Positions 7,003 through 14,968 of a stretch of DNA of 64,000 nucleotides are shown here, piece after piece. How positions within the stretch are numbered: position 1 is the stretch's first letter; the number at the start of each line of letters is the position of its first letter. Origin of the DNA: Lentzea albidocapillata subsp. violacea (GTDB lineage Bacteria > Actinomycetota > Actinomycetes > Mycobacteriales > Pseudonocardiaceae); NCBI RefSeq assembly GCF_900100275.1, contig NZ_FNET01000002.1, positions 558,001-622,000 of the forward strand, written 5' to 3'. Both the position numbers and the translations under genes were made by a program. The notes beneath the pieces are model-generated. The model worked only from the letters and a program-made list of their open reading frames with translations, did not search any database and had not been told where the DNA came from.

Positions 7003-8700
7003 CTACAGCGCCAGCTGCAGGAGGCCGAGCACCGCCAGCAACGCCGGACCGCGACTGAACTGCACCACCAGGCCGAGCGGCGTCGGCCCGAGCACCCCGA
7101 AGTCGATGATCGCGGCGCCGTAGTCGACCGGCGGCCGGCTGGCGATCCGGTACACGACGGCCACCGCGCCCACCGCCGAGATCAGCGCGTTGACCGCGGA
7201 CACATGCGGGGTGAACGCCGCCGTGACAGCGCACCACAAAACCGCGCCGGCCGCGGGGAACACAAGGTGCGCCAGCATCAGCTGCCGGTCCGGCAGCCCC
7301 AGGGCGCGCCGCATAGCCGGGGACCGGCACACGAACTTAAGCCCCGCGGCCAGCCGATCGGTAGCGAGGAACGCGGCAACAAGGTGGACGACAGGGACGA
7401 CAGCGCCCTGCCAGCCCACGGACACCAGAGCCGGAGCGGGCAGCAACGCCGCCCAAACCAGCGCGGCGTTGGGCGTCCGGCGCAGCCGGAGCGCGTCGGT
7501 CCAGGCGAGGACGACAAGCCGGGAACCCCTCAACCGCACCGACTTCACGCGGCCAAGCGCGCGAGCACGACGTTCGGCCAGCACAGCGCCGAGAAGCGCG
7601 AGGTCAAACCAGCTAACCGACACCCGCGCCACCCCCGCCAGCGCACCGCCCGCCGCAAGGCCGGACCGCCGCAGGAACCGCAGCGAGGCGGCCGCCACCA
7701 CCGCCAGGCCGATCGCCACCACCCAGGCAGCGCCGACCACACCGGTCCACCCGCCCACCGAACCCAGCCCACCCACCGAGCCGCCCACCGAACCCGGCTC
7801 ACCCACCGGCCCACCCAACGAACCCAGCTCACCCACCTGCACACCGACCGACCGCGGCTCGTCCACCGACCCACCCAGCGAACCCAGCCCACCCACCGAG
7901 CCGCCCACCGAACCCAGTTCACCTACCGAGCCGCCCAGCCAACCCAGTTCACCTACCGAGCCGCCCAGCCAACCCGGCTCACCAACCTGCGCACCGACCG
8001 ACCCCGGCTCGTCCACCGGCCCACCCAGTGATCCCAGCTCACCCACCGAGCCACCCAACGAACCCGGCTCACTCACCCGCGCACCGACCGACCCCGCCCG
8101 CACCCCAGAACCGCCCGCCCCCGCCTCCCCACCACCGGAACCAGGCCAGGACACCGGCAGGCCGAACCGGCCAGCCGGCACCAGCAGCGCCACCACCGCC
8201 AGCCCGACCAGCCCGCTCAACCACCCCTGCGGCCGCACCCGAGCCCGTTGCAACACCACGGCCCCGGCCACCACAGCCACCCCGCAGGCGGCCCCAGCAC
8301 CCGCCGCGACCCAAGGCGGGACCACAGCCCCCACGATCCCGGACACAACCGCGGGCCAGCCGGCACCCACCACCGCCCCCACCGCGAGCAGCCCCAAAAA
8401 CCGAGGCCGCAACAACGCCTCGCGCGGCACCGGCGAGCTCAGCACCCAGAACATCCGGTCCGCGCCCGCGAAGACCGGCCCGGCCGCCAGCGCCACCTTC
8501 ATCAGCACGGTAGCGCCCAGCACCGACAACCAGAGCGCGGTCCACGCGCCCCCGGGATAAGAGGTCTTGGTCAGTCCGGCATACGCCCAGCCGTAGCCGA
8601 CCAGGCCGACGATCGAGAAGTTGACGAAGGGGGCGTACAGCCGCGCGACCTGGAAGCGCCCCGGCGGTCGCAGCCGGCGCCGGACGGCTGACGCGGTCAC
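7003..8700 (-). CDS. DUF6297-like ABC exporter membrane protein with decapeptide repeat insert
   Basis: A 565-residue polytopic membrane protein that pairs with the ATPase immediately upstream (start GTG at 8700 overlaps the ATPase stop as GTGA). Hydrophobic segments cluster at residues 30-180 and 325-560; the arrangement matches actinobacterial DUF6297 permeases. Between the halves, residues 203-317 are replaced by eleven and a half copies of a ten-residue unit of the form G-(S/W)-(L/V)-G-x-x-V-x-x-(L/P), encoded by a 30 bp tandem repeat. The preceding segment (GSGGGEAGAGGSG) is also low complexity. The insert lies in an extramembrane loop and is unlikely to be part of the transport core. 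Substrate unknown. Confidence 0.78.
   Translation of the reverse strand: MTASAVRRRLRPPGRFQVARLYAPFVNFSIVGLVGYGWAYAGLTKTSYPGGAWTALWLSVLGATVLMKVALAAGPVFAGADRMFWVLSSPVPREALLRPRFLGLLAVGAVVGAGWPAVVSGIVGAVVPPWVAAGAGAACGVAVVAGAVVLQRARVRPQGWLSGLVGLAVVALLVPAGRFGLPVSWPGSGGGEAGAGGSGVRAGSVGARVSEPGSLGGSVGELGSLGGPVDEPGSVGAQVGEPGWLGGSVGELGWLGGSVGELGSVGGSVGGLGSLGGSVDEPRSVGVQVGELGSLGGPVGEPGSVGGSVGGLGSVGGWTGVVGAAWVVAIGLAVVAAASLRFLRRSGLAAGGALAGVARVSVSWFDLALLGAVLAERRARALGRVKSVRLRGSRLVVLAWTDALRLRRTPNAALVWAALLPAPALVSVGWQGAVVPVVHLVAAFLATDRLAAGLKFVCRSPAMRRALGLPDRQLMLAHLVFPAAGAVLWCAVTAAFTPHVSAVNALISAVGAVAVVYRIASRPPVDYGAAIIDFGVLGPTPLGLVVQFSRGPALLAVLGLLQLAL
7750..8094 (-). repeat. 30 bp minisatellite encoding decapeptide repeats
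   Basis: Eleven full copies plus a partial one of a degenerate 30 bp unit, in frame within the exporter permease. Example units are GSVGARVSEP, GSLGGSVGEL, GSLGGPVDEP, GSVGAQVGEP and GWLGGSVGEL (the last appears twice in a row). Copies differ mainly at positions 2, 3, 5, 6, 8 and 10. The other strand also lacks stops here and gives a spurious Pro/Thr-rich frame. Confidence 0.9.
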
Positions 8701-9302
8701 AGCGTGACGGTCCGGCACGCCACCGCCTCCACCAGCTCGTGGTCGTGCGACGCGAACACCACGGCCACACCGGCGGCCTTCTCCGCCAGCAGGCGGGACC
8801 GCAGCCAGGTGCGGCCGGCCGCGTCGAGGCGCTGTTCGGGTTCGTCCAGCACGAGCACCGAGCGCGGCCGCACGAAGCACGATGCCAGCCCGAGCCGGTG
8901 CCGTTGCCCCGAGGACAGGGTCGGCGGCAGCTGGTCCGCCACCGCGGTCAGCCCGACCTCCCCGAGCACCGCCGGGACATCGGCCGACGACCCGTGCAGC
9001 CAGGCCAGCAGCCGCAGGTGCTCCACGACGGACACGTCCGGGAAGTAGTCGGCGTCGTCCAGCAGCGACGCGACGGCGGACCGGACCGCGCCCGACGACT
9101 CGTCCAGCTCGGCGCCGTCGAACAGCACGGTGCCGGAGTCCAGCACCTCGGCCCCGACCAGGCAGCGGAGCAGCGTCGACTTGCCCGAGCCGTTCGGGCC
9201 GACGACGGCGACGGCCTCACCAGGGTCGACGGTGAAGGACAGATCTGCGAAAACGGGGACTCCGCCGTAGCTGAAGCCGGCGTCCCCCACGCCCAGCGAC
9301 AT
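8697..9302 (-). CDS. ABC transporter ATP-binding protein
   Basis: A 201-residue single nucleotide-binding domain. Walker A is GPNGSGKS at residues 35-42, the signature is LSSGQ, Walker B is VLVLDEPEQ and the switch histidine is in FASHDHE. It energises the DUF6297-like permease, with which it shares a GTGA stop/start overlap. I chose ATG at 9302 because the domain begins there and a TACCCT -10-like hexamer sits six bases upstream, consistent with a leaderless transcript. Translation from further upstream (9368) would run across the regulatory region of the divergent luciferase-like gene. Likely an exporter of unknown substrate. Confidence 0.88.
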   Translation of the reverse strand: MSLGVGDAGFSYGGVPVFADLSFTVDPGEAVAVVGPNGSGKSTLLRCLVGAEVLDSGTVLFDGAELDESSGAVRSAVASLLDDADYFPDVSVVEHLRLLAWLHGSSADVPAVLGEVGLTAVADQLPPTLSSGQRHRLGLASCFVRPRSVLVLDEPEQRLDAAGRTWLRSRLLAEKAAGVAVVFASHDHELVEAVACRTVTL

Positions 9303-9349
9303 GTGATCAGGGTAGTGGGAATAGGACGGGCAGCCAGGCGTTAAAGTAG

Positions 9350-9361
9350 ATGCAAACGCAT
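9350..9361. promoter_or_regulatory. MarR-type operator candidate
   Basis: ATGC-AAAC-GCAT within an AT-rich patch (TTAAAG upstream, CACTAA downstream) lies 30 bp before the GTG of the luciferase-like monooxygenase. As the operon encodes its own MarR regulator this is the natural autoregulatory site. The dyad is short, so the assignment is tentative. Confidence 0.35.
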
Positions 9362-9391
9362 AGGTCACTAAGTTCGAAGGAGGCGGGTGCC

Positions 9392-10549
9392 GTGCAGTTC
9401 GGAATCTTCTCGGTGAGCGACATCACCAGGGACCCGGTGAGCGGCGAGACCCCGAGCGAGGCCGAGCGCATCGACGCGATCGTGCAGATCGCGGAGAAGG
9501 CCGAGGAGGTCGGGCTCGACGTGTTCGCGATCGGCGAGCACCACAACCCGCCGTTCTTCTCGTCCGCGCCGACCACGCTGCTCAGCCACATCGCGGCGAA
9601 GACGAAGAAGCTCATCGTCAGCACCGCCACGACGCTGATCACCACGAACGACCCGGTGCGCATCGCCGAGGAGTACGCGATGCTGCAGCACTTGGCGAAG
9701 GGCCGCATGGACCTGATGCTGGGCCGCGGCAACACCGCGCCGGTTTACCCGTGGTTCGGTGCCGACATCCGGCAGAGCCTGCCGCTGGCGCTCGAGAACT
9801 ACAACCTGCTGCACCGGTTGTGGCGCGAGGATGTCGTGGACTGGGAGGGCAAGTTCCGCACGCCGTTGCAGGGCTTCACCAGCACCCCGCGGCCGCTGGA
9901 CGACCTGCCGCCGTTCGTGTGGCACGGGTCGATCCGCACGCCCGAGATCGCCGAGCAGGCTGCCTTCTACGGCGACGGCTTCTTCGCCAACAACATCTTC
10001 TGGCCGAAGGAGCACTACATCCGGCTGATCGAGTTCTACCGCCAGCGGTACGCGCACTACGGCCACGGCACGGAGAAGCAGGCCATCGTCGGCCTCGGCG
10101 GCCAGGCGTACATCGCGAAGCGGTCGCAGGACGCGGTCAAGGAGTTCCGCCCGTACTTCAACGAGGCTCCCGTCTACGGCCACGGCCCGCGGATGGAGGA
10201 CTTCATGGAGCAGACGCCGCTGTCGGTCGGCAGCCCGCAGGAGGTCATCGACAAGACGCTGACCTTCCGCGAGCACTTCGGCGACTACCAGCGCCAGATG
10301 TTCCTGATGGACCACGCCGGCCTGCCGCTCAAGACCGTGCTCAACCAGCTCGACCTGCTCGGCGAGGAGGTGGTTCCGGTGCTGCGCAAGGAGATCGAGG
10401 CGCGCCAGGACCCTGAGACCGCCAAGCCGCCGACGCACGCCGGGCGCGTCAAGGACAAGTACGGCGACGGCCCGGTCCGCCAGCCCAAGCCGAACGCCAA
10501 CCGGGGTGACAACGTCACGGGTGGCTCGCCGTACCAGGACTCCCGGTGA
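9392..10549 (+). CDS. CE1758-type FMN-dependent luciferase-like monooxygenase
   Basis: A 385-residue TIM-barrel flavin monooxygenase of the bacterial luciferase (LLM) superfamily. Seen: VQFGIFSVSDIT at the start, FAIGEHHNPPFFSSAPTTLL (substrate/FMN pocket), GRMDLMLGRGNTAPVYPW and the DHAGLPL end. It should use reduced FMN supplied by the FMN reductase two genes downstream. GTG at 9392 is chosen because AGGAGG stands eight bases upstream. The unusual Pro/Lys-rich tail (residues about 350-385) is probably disordered. The gene order monooxygenase-MarR-FMN reductase matches that named after Corynebacterium efficiens CE1758/CE1759. Physiological substrate unknown. Confidence 0.88.
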   Translation: MQFGIFSVSDITRDPVSGETPSEAERIDAIVQIAEKAEEVGLDVFAIGEHHNPPFFSSAPTTLLSHIAAKTKKLIVSTATTLITTNDPVRIAEEYAMLQHLAKGRMDLMLGRGNTAPVYPWFGADIRQSLPLALENYNLLHRLWREDVVDWEGKFRTPLQGFTSTPRPLDDLPPFVWHGSIRTPEIAEQAAFYGDGFFANNIFWPKEHYIRLIEFYRQRYAHYGHGTEKQAIVGLGGQAYIAKRSQDAVKEFRPYFNEAPVYGHGPRMEDFMEQTPLSVGSPQEVIDKTLTFREHFGDYQRQMFLMDHAGLPLKTVLNQLDLLGEEVVPVLRKEIEARQDPETAKPPTHAGRVKDKYGDGPVRQPKPNANRGDNVTGGSPYQDSR

Positions 10550-10968
10550 CCCGGGCCAACGAGGCGTGGGAGTCGCTGATGAAGGCGTACGCCGTGTTGA
10601 TGAAGCAGTTCAACGCGGAGGACGTCTGGGGCGACCTGACCATGCGGGAGTACGACGTGCTCTACCAGCTGTCCAAATGCGACAGTCCACTCAGGATGGG
10701 TGAGCTGAACCGCCACGTGCTGCTGAGCCAGCCCGCCCTGTCCCGCATGGTCGAGCGCCTGGTCGAACGAGGTCTGGTCGAACGCTGCCCCGACCTCGGC
10801 GACCGCCGGGGTGTGCGCCTGACGCTCACCCCGGCCGGCCGCGAGACCCAGCGGGCGATCGGCCGCCCGCACGCACGCAGCGTCGCGCGCGCCCTGAGCG
10901 TGCTGACGCCGGAAGAACTCGAACAGCTCGCCGCGATCACCGGCAAGCTCAGCCAGAGCGAGGAGTAA
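10546..10968 (+). CDS. MarR family transcriptional regulator
   Basis: A 140-residue winged-helix regulator: LTMREYDVLYQLSK, then LRMGELNRHVLLSQPALSRMVERLVERGLV (recognition helix) and the DRRGVRLTLTPAG wing. The GTG start overlaps the monooxygenase stop (GTGA) and its stop overlaps the next start (TAATG), so it is translationally coupled in the middle of a three-gene operon. It probably represses that operon in response to the monooxygenase substrate or an oxidant. No ligand-sensing cysteine pattern is obvious. Confidence 0.9.
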   Translation: MTRANEAWESLMKAYAVLMKQFNAEDVWGDLTMREYDVLYQLSKCDSPLRMGELNRHVLLSQPALSRMVERLVERGLVERCPDLGDRRGVRLTLTPAGRETQRAIGRPHARSVARALSVLTPEELEQLAAITGKLSQSEE

Positions 10969-11636
10969 TGGGCCAGAACTTCCAGCTGGTGGTGGTGTCC
11001 GCCGGCACGAGCGACCCGTCGTCCACCCGTCTGCTCGCCGACCGCGTCGCCGGACGGGTCACCACGCTCGCCGGCAAACGGGCGCACACCGTCGGCACGA
11101 CGGTGGTCGAACTGCGCGAGCTCGCCACCGAGATCGCGAACGCCCTGGTGTCCAACCACATCGGGCCGAAGCTGCGGAACGCCATCGCGACCCTGCAGCG
11201 CGCGGACGGCATCGTCGCGAGCACCCCCGTCTACAAGGCGGGCGCGAGCGGCCTGCTCACGTCGTTCTTCCAGATCCTCGACAACGACCTGCTGATCGCG
11301 AAGCCCGTCGTGCTCGCCGCGACCGCGGGCACGGCGAGGCACGCGCTCGTGGTCGACGACCAGATGCGCGGGCTGTTCGCCTACCTGCGGACCGTCGTGG
11401 TGCCGACCTCGCTGTTCGCCTCGACCGAGGACTGGCAGGACAACGGCCTCAACAAGCGCATCGACCGCGCGGCCCTCGAACTGGTAGCGCTCATGACCTC
11501 GGGCTTCGAGAAGACCGTGCGCGACGAGTCGTGGGGCAGCTACCAGCACGAGTACGGCAGCGCGGGCGGCACGGAGCTGACGATCGACCTCGACTCCGAC
11601 CTGATGCGCCTGGCCGCGGGCGGCGGCGCAGGCTAG
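10968..11636 (+). CDS. CE1759-type FMN reductase
   Basis: A 222-residue flavodoxin-fold NAD(P)H:FMN reductase. LVVVSAGTSDPSSTRLLADR is the phosphate-binding loop, ADGIVASTPVYKAGASGLLTSF the substrate strand-turn, and LAATAGTARHALVVDDQMR the flavin-contacting region. It would supply FMNH2 to the luciferase-like monooxygenase of the same operon. The start overlaps the MarR stop. A perfect 10 bp hairpin 50 bp after the stop ends the operon. Confidence 0.9.
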   Translation: MGQNFQLVVVSAGTSDPSSTRLLADRVAGRVTTLAGKRAHTVGTTVVELRELATEIANALVSNHIGPKLRNAIATLQRADGIVASTPVYKAGASGLLTSFFQILDNDLLIAKPVVLAATAGTARHALVVDDQMRGLFAYLRTVVVPTSLFASTEDWQDNGLNKRIDRAALELVALMTSGFEKTVRDESWGSYQHEYGSAGGTELTIDLDSDLMRLAAGGGAG

Positions 11637-11685
11637 GCGAGCTGCCGGACCCGCCTGGCCCGCCGAGCACCTGGCCAGAAGTCTC

Positions 11686-11709
11686 GCCCGGTTCGTCGTC
11701 GAACCGGGC
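11686..11709. terminator. Hairpin terminator between convergent genes
   Basis: GCCCGGTTCG-TCGT-CGAACCGGGC, a perfect 10 bp stem with a four-base loop. There is no clear T tract. It lies between the FMN reductase and the YciI-like gene and touches the stop codon of the latter, so it can serve both directions. Confidence 0.7.
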
Positions 11710-12077
11710 TACTTGTAGGGCTCGATGTCCTCGAGCTCGGCGACCCGCCGCACCTCGACCGACATCTCCTCGACGCCCGCGAAGCACGTGATGTACTCCT
11801 CGGCGACGGCGGTGGCCTCCGCGAGGTCCTTCGCGCCGATCAGCAGGAACCCGCCGACGACCTCCTTGGCCTCGGCGAACGGCCCGTCGGTCGACTTGAT
11901 CGCCGTACCGCTCCTGCGCACCACCGCGCCCTGCGGCAGCACGCCTTCGGCGCCGAGCATGACGCCGTCCGCCGTCAGCTTCTCGACGAACGCGTTCATC
12001 CGCTCGATGAGCTCGGGGCCCGGTTCCCACGAGGCCGGGTCGTCCTGCGGGACTCGGTGCATGAGCATGAACCGCAT
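11709..12077 (-). CDS. YciI/DGPF-domain protein
   Basis: A 122-residue dimeric alpha-beta barrel protein of the YCII group. The family signature DGPFAEAKEVVGGF is intact (residues about 64-77), preceded by the usual MRFMLMHR start. Such proteins are often partners of SigJ-like sigma factors, or stand alone with unknown catalytic roles. ATG at 12077 has GAGGAG eight bases upstream, which settles the start; a longer frame upstream lacks a ribosome site. Cytosolic. Confidence 0.87.
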   Translation of the reverse strand: MRFMLMHRVPQDDPASWEPGPELIERMNAFVEKLTADGVMLGAEGVLPQGAVVRRSGTAIKSTDGPFAEAKEVVGGFLLIGAKDLAEATAVAEEYITCFAGVEEMSVEVRRVAELEDIEPYK

Positions 12078-12169
12078 GTTGTCTCCTCGTTGTCGACTGG
12101 CAGCGTCCGCTGCCACCCCTGCGTCGATCGGCGGCACGGAACTTTCGACATCTTCGCCATGATGGCCCG

Positions 12170-12589
12170 GTGAGATTCTCGCGGCTGGTCGTGCCCCTGC
12201 TCAGCATGTGGCTGTTCGGCAACCTCTACGAACAGGTCGTGTGGAATCCGCAGCTGCTGGCGGACCCGCGGCCCGGCTCGCTCGTGGGCGTGTTCGCCGC
12301 GGGCAGCCCGATCTACTACTACCTGCCGTGGGGGCCGCTGGCCGTGGTCCTGGCGGTCGCCACACGTGCGCCCTGGCCCGCGCTGGGCTGCCTCGCGGCC
12401 TCGGTCGCGATGAAGGTCCTGCTGATCACGCAGGTCAACCCGGTCTTCCGCGACCCGTCCGTCTCCCGTGACGTCGTCCACGACCACGCCGTGCTCTGGG
12501 CGTTCGGCAACGGCGTCGTCATCATCGCGGTGGCGGCGGCGATCCTGCTGATTCAGCGAGCGCGACTCCAGGTCCGGTCCGGCACGTAG
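12170..12589 (+). CDS. Small membrane protein, DUF1772-like
   Basis: A 139-residue protein with four predicted membrane helices (about residues 5-20, 50-68, 72-90, 108-130). The pattern WLFGNLYEQVVWNPQLL in helix 1 resembles the DUF1772/anthrone-oxygenase-like family, where a conserved Glu and Asn lie near the membrane surface. It begins with GTG at 12170. Its last 68 bp overlap the 3' end of the convergent GMC oxidoreductase gene. Function unknown. Confidence 0.65.
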   Translation: MRFSRLVVPLLSMWLFGNLYEQVVWNPQLLADPRPGSLVGVFAAGSPIYYYLPWGPLAVVLAVATRAPWPALGCLAASVAMKVLLITQVNPVFRDPSVSRDVVHDHAVLWAFGNGVVIIAVAAAILLIQRARLQVRSGT

Positions 12590-14222
12590 CGACCAGGTGG
12601 TCCGCGGTGCGCAGGACCAGGGCGGCCATCGTCAGCGACGGGTTGGACGTGCCGAGCGACGGCATGCTGCCGCACCCCACCGCGTACAGGTTCGGGTGGT
12701 CCCAGCAGCGTTGCCACTGGTCCACGACGGAGTCGCGCGGCGAGGTGCCCATGACGTGCGTGCCGCCGCCGTGCCCGGCGCCCCAGTACCGCAGCGGCTC
12801 GCCGTCGTGCTCGAAGTACCGTTCCTCGTCGGGCTTGTACGAGGTGTAGTCGTCGGCGCCGAGCATCTCGAAGATCCGGTCCGAGACCCGTTTCGCCGCC
12901 AGCAGGCCGTCCTTGACGTAGTCGGACAGTCCGTAGTGGATCGACGGGCGCGGATTGCCGAGCGGGTCGCGGTGCGTGTGGTCGAGTGTCACGCGGTTCG
13001 CGGGGTCGGCCTCCTGCTCGATCTCGAACTGGAGCGTGAACTGGCGGCCGACCCGGTCCGCCACCGCCTCCCGCAGCGCCCTGCCCCGCAGTCCCGCCGC
13101 GGCGAACTCCGCGGTGTCGGAGTCGGGGCTTCCTGCCGACCAGCCCCAGCCCCAGTTGCCGATCTCGATGCGGAACGGCGCCCGCGCACCGCGTTCGGGA
13201 CCGCCGCGGAACGCCTCGATGCCCGTTGTCGAGCCCGGACCGCGGAACGGGCCGATCGCCTGCGGCATGAGCGCCCACGTCAGCAGCGCGGGGTGGTCCA
13301 TCAGGTTGCGGCCGACCTGGTCGCTGCTGTTCGCGAGCCCGGACATGAGCAGCAGCTTGGCGTTCTCGATGGCGTGCGCGGCGAGGACGACGACGTCCGC
13401 CTCCTCCTCGTGCCGCGTGTGCCTGCCGGACGTGTCGTCCTCGTAGCGCTGGTAGCTGACCTTCGTGACGCGCCCGGACTCGTCGGCGTGCACCCGGTTC
13501 ACCACGCAGCGCGTGCGCAGTTCGACGTTCGCGGACCACCGCTTCTGCGTGCGGTGCGGCGTGTACTTGGCGTTCTCCGGGCAGACCGGCACGCAGCTCG
13601 CGTAGCCGCTGCACCGGCGGCCGTCCGGCCGGTAGCCGTTCACCGGAACCCCGTTGCGCGCCTGCGGTGTGCCGACGACGAGCAGTTCGTGGCCGTCGAT
13701 GCTGGCACCGTCCACAACGGACGCGATGGCGTGGTCGAGGTACGTACGGGGCAGGGCGTGCATGGGATAGCGGTAGCCGTCCGCGACGGGCAGGTGCTGC
13801 CGTTGTTCGTCGGCGTCGGCCGCGATCCCGATCTCCCACTCCGCGGCGCGGTACGAGGGTTCCAGGTCGGCGTAGCTCAGCGGCCAGTTGCGGCCGCGCC
13901 CCAGGTCGGCGGTGTGGAAGTCGTCGGGGTGCATGCGGGGTGTGATGCCGGTCCAGGCGGTGCCGGTGCCGCCGTTCATCCGCAGGTACGGGCTCGAGTA
14001 GTCGAACGGCCCGGTGTTGATCAGGTAGTCGCTGGACGGCGCGGCGGCGGTCGTGCGGTAGGGCTTCAGCGGTGACTTGACGAGCGCCGTGCGGAACCTG
14101 CCGACCGCGTCGTGGTTCGCCTCCGCGCCCGCCTCCAGCACGAGCACGCGGAACCCGTTGTCCCCCAGCACTTTGGCGATGAGCGAGCCGGCGAACCCCG
14201 CGCCGACGACCACGGCCCTCAC
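12522..14222 (-). CDS. GMC family oxidoreductase
   Basis: A 566-residue FAD-dependent glucose-methanol-choline family enzyme. The N-terminal GAGFAG (residues 7-12) and LVLEAG bind FAD. The middle has a cysteine-rich CSGYASCVPVCPENAKY, as in fructose, gluconate or cholesterol-type dehydrogenases. The C-terminus carries GGGTHVMGTS with the active-site histidine and the closing GMC motif CGSMPSLGTSNPSLTMAAL. The GTG start overlaps the stop of the small upstream gene (GTGA), forming a two-subunit dehydrogenase operon. No heme domain or Tat signal is visible on this subunit. Substrate is probably a sugar or polyol; not certain. Confidence 0.85.
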   Translation of the reverse strand: MRAVVVGAGFAGSLIAKVLGDNGFRVLVLEAGAEANHDAVGRFRTALVKSPLKPYRTTAAAPSSDYLINTGPFDYSSPYLRMNGGTGTAWTGITPRMHPDDFHTADLGRGRNWPLSYADLEPSYRAAEWEIGIAADADEQRQHLPVADGYRYPMHALPRTYLDHAIASVVDGASIDGHELLVVGTPQARNGVPVNGYRPDGRRCSGYASCVPVCPENAKYTPHRTQKRWSANVELRTRCVVNRVHADESGRVTKVSYQRYEDDTSGRHTRHEEEADVVVLAAHAIENAKLLLMSGLANSSDQVGRNLMDHPALLTWALMPQAIGPFRGPGSTTGIEAFRGGPERGARAPFRIEIGNWGWGWSAGSPDSDTAEFAAAGLRGRALREAVADRVGRQFTLQFEIEQEADPANRVTLDHTHRDPLGNPRPSIHYGLSDYVKDGLLAAKRVSDRIFEMLGADDYTSYKPDEERYFEHDGEPLRYWGAGHGGGTHVMGTSPRDSVVDQWQRCWDHPNLYAVGCGSMPSLGTSNPSLTMAALVLRTADHLVATCRTGPGVALAESAGSPPPPR

Positions 14223-14497
14223 CGGGCGCTGCTCCGGGGTCTCTGCTCCCAGCTGCCGAACCCGGGAGCGCGGGTGCCCGGCGCGGCGACGCCGACCGCC
14301 TTCCACGCGAGGCCCTCGGCGTAGGCGCGCTCGTCCGGGATCACCCCTCGCCAGACCCCGGTGTACCAGAGCTGGATGATCTCGTTCTCCGGCGCGCCGT
14401 CGGCCAGCGCGCGGTACCGCTCGACCAGTCCGGTCGACCTCAGCTCCTCCGCCGAGAAGCCGGTCAGCTCGGCGGACAACTCCACGAAGGCGTCCAT
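14219..14497 (-). CDS. Small subunit-like protein of GMC dehydrogenase
   Basis: A 92-residue helical protein: FVELSAELTGFSAEELRSTG, then ENEIIQLWYTGVWRG. It resembles the sorbitol/gluconate dehydrogenase small-subunit family encoded just upstream of GMC flavoproteins. ATG at 14497 is chosen because the conserved region starts there. Its stop overlaps the GMC start, so the two are translationally coupled. Typical family members have a Tat signal; none is present here, so the complex may be cytosolic. Role inferred from context. Confidence 0.62.
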   Translation of the reverse strand: MDAFVELSAELTGFSAEELRSTGLVERYRALADGAPENEIIQLWYTGVWRGVIPDERAYAEGLAWKAVGVAAPGTRAPGFGSWEQRPRSSAR

Positions 14498-14549
14498 GGC
14501 GCCATCCTGGGCGGAGGAACCGCACTGCGCCAAACGATCCGGGCAAGGC

Positions 14550-14882
14550 TCACCCTCGTGGCGCAACCTCCATCTCGCCCAGCGCCGACCAGTCGTCCTG
14601 CTCGACCATCTGGCTGACGACGCGCGGCGTCTCCGCGAGGTACGGCGGCAGTTCCGCCTGGGCGGCCTTGAAGTGGTCCGACTGCACGTGCGCGCCGCCC
14701 GCGTCGCCGTCGCGGAACGCCTCGACCAGCACGTACTCGTTCGGGTCGTCGAGGCTGCGCGACCAGTCGAACCACAGGCAGCCGGGTTCGGCGCGGGTGG
14801 CCTCGGTGAAGCTGCGGCTGATCGCGGGCCAGGCCTCGGCGTGCTCGGGCAGGACGCGGAACTTGGCGGTGATGAAGATCAA
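14550..14882 (-). CDS. Putative quinol monooxygenase (ABM domain)
   Basis: A 110-residue antibiotic biosynthesis monooxygenase (ABM)-fold protein: FITAKFRVLPEHAEAW, TRAEPGCLWFDWSRSLDDPNEYVLVEAF and DHFKAAQAELPPYL match the YgiN-like ferredoxin-like barrel, including the late HF histidine motif. These act as cofactor-free monooxygenases on quinols, or as heme-degrading relatives. The start is TTG at 14882 with AGGAGG five bases upstream; there is no ATG or GTG nearby. Same strand as the GMC pair, 52 bp upstream of it. Confidence 0.82.
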   Translation of the reverse strand: MIFITAKFRVLPEHAEAWPAISRSFTEATRAEPGCLWFDWSRSLDDPNEYVLVEAFRDGDAGGAHVQSDHFKAAQAELPPYLAETPRVVSQMVEQDDWSALGEMEVAPRG

Positions 14883-14968
14883 GACGGCCTCCTTCGGGTG
14901 ATCGCTTCCGAGCCTAAGGCGTGCTCTTCCGCCCTGCGAGACCGCCCGGCCTGCGCGACGATCGCCCC

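Noticed and set aside
7750-8094. CRISPR array
   Set aside because: Units are contiguous 30 bp repeats without unique spacers and keep a coding frame.
7190-8560. Pro/Thr-rich repeat protein on the plus strand across the minisatellite
   Set aside because: The repeat is explained by the in-frame decapeptide of the minus-strand permease, which also has real membrane segments and is coupled to an ATPase.
12815-14075. Plus-strand frame through the GMC gene
   Set aside because: Antisense shadow; the minus strand has both GMC signature motifs and the FAD loop.
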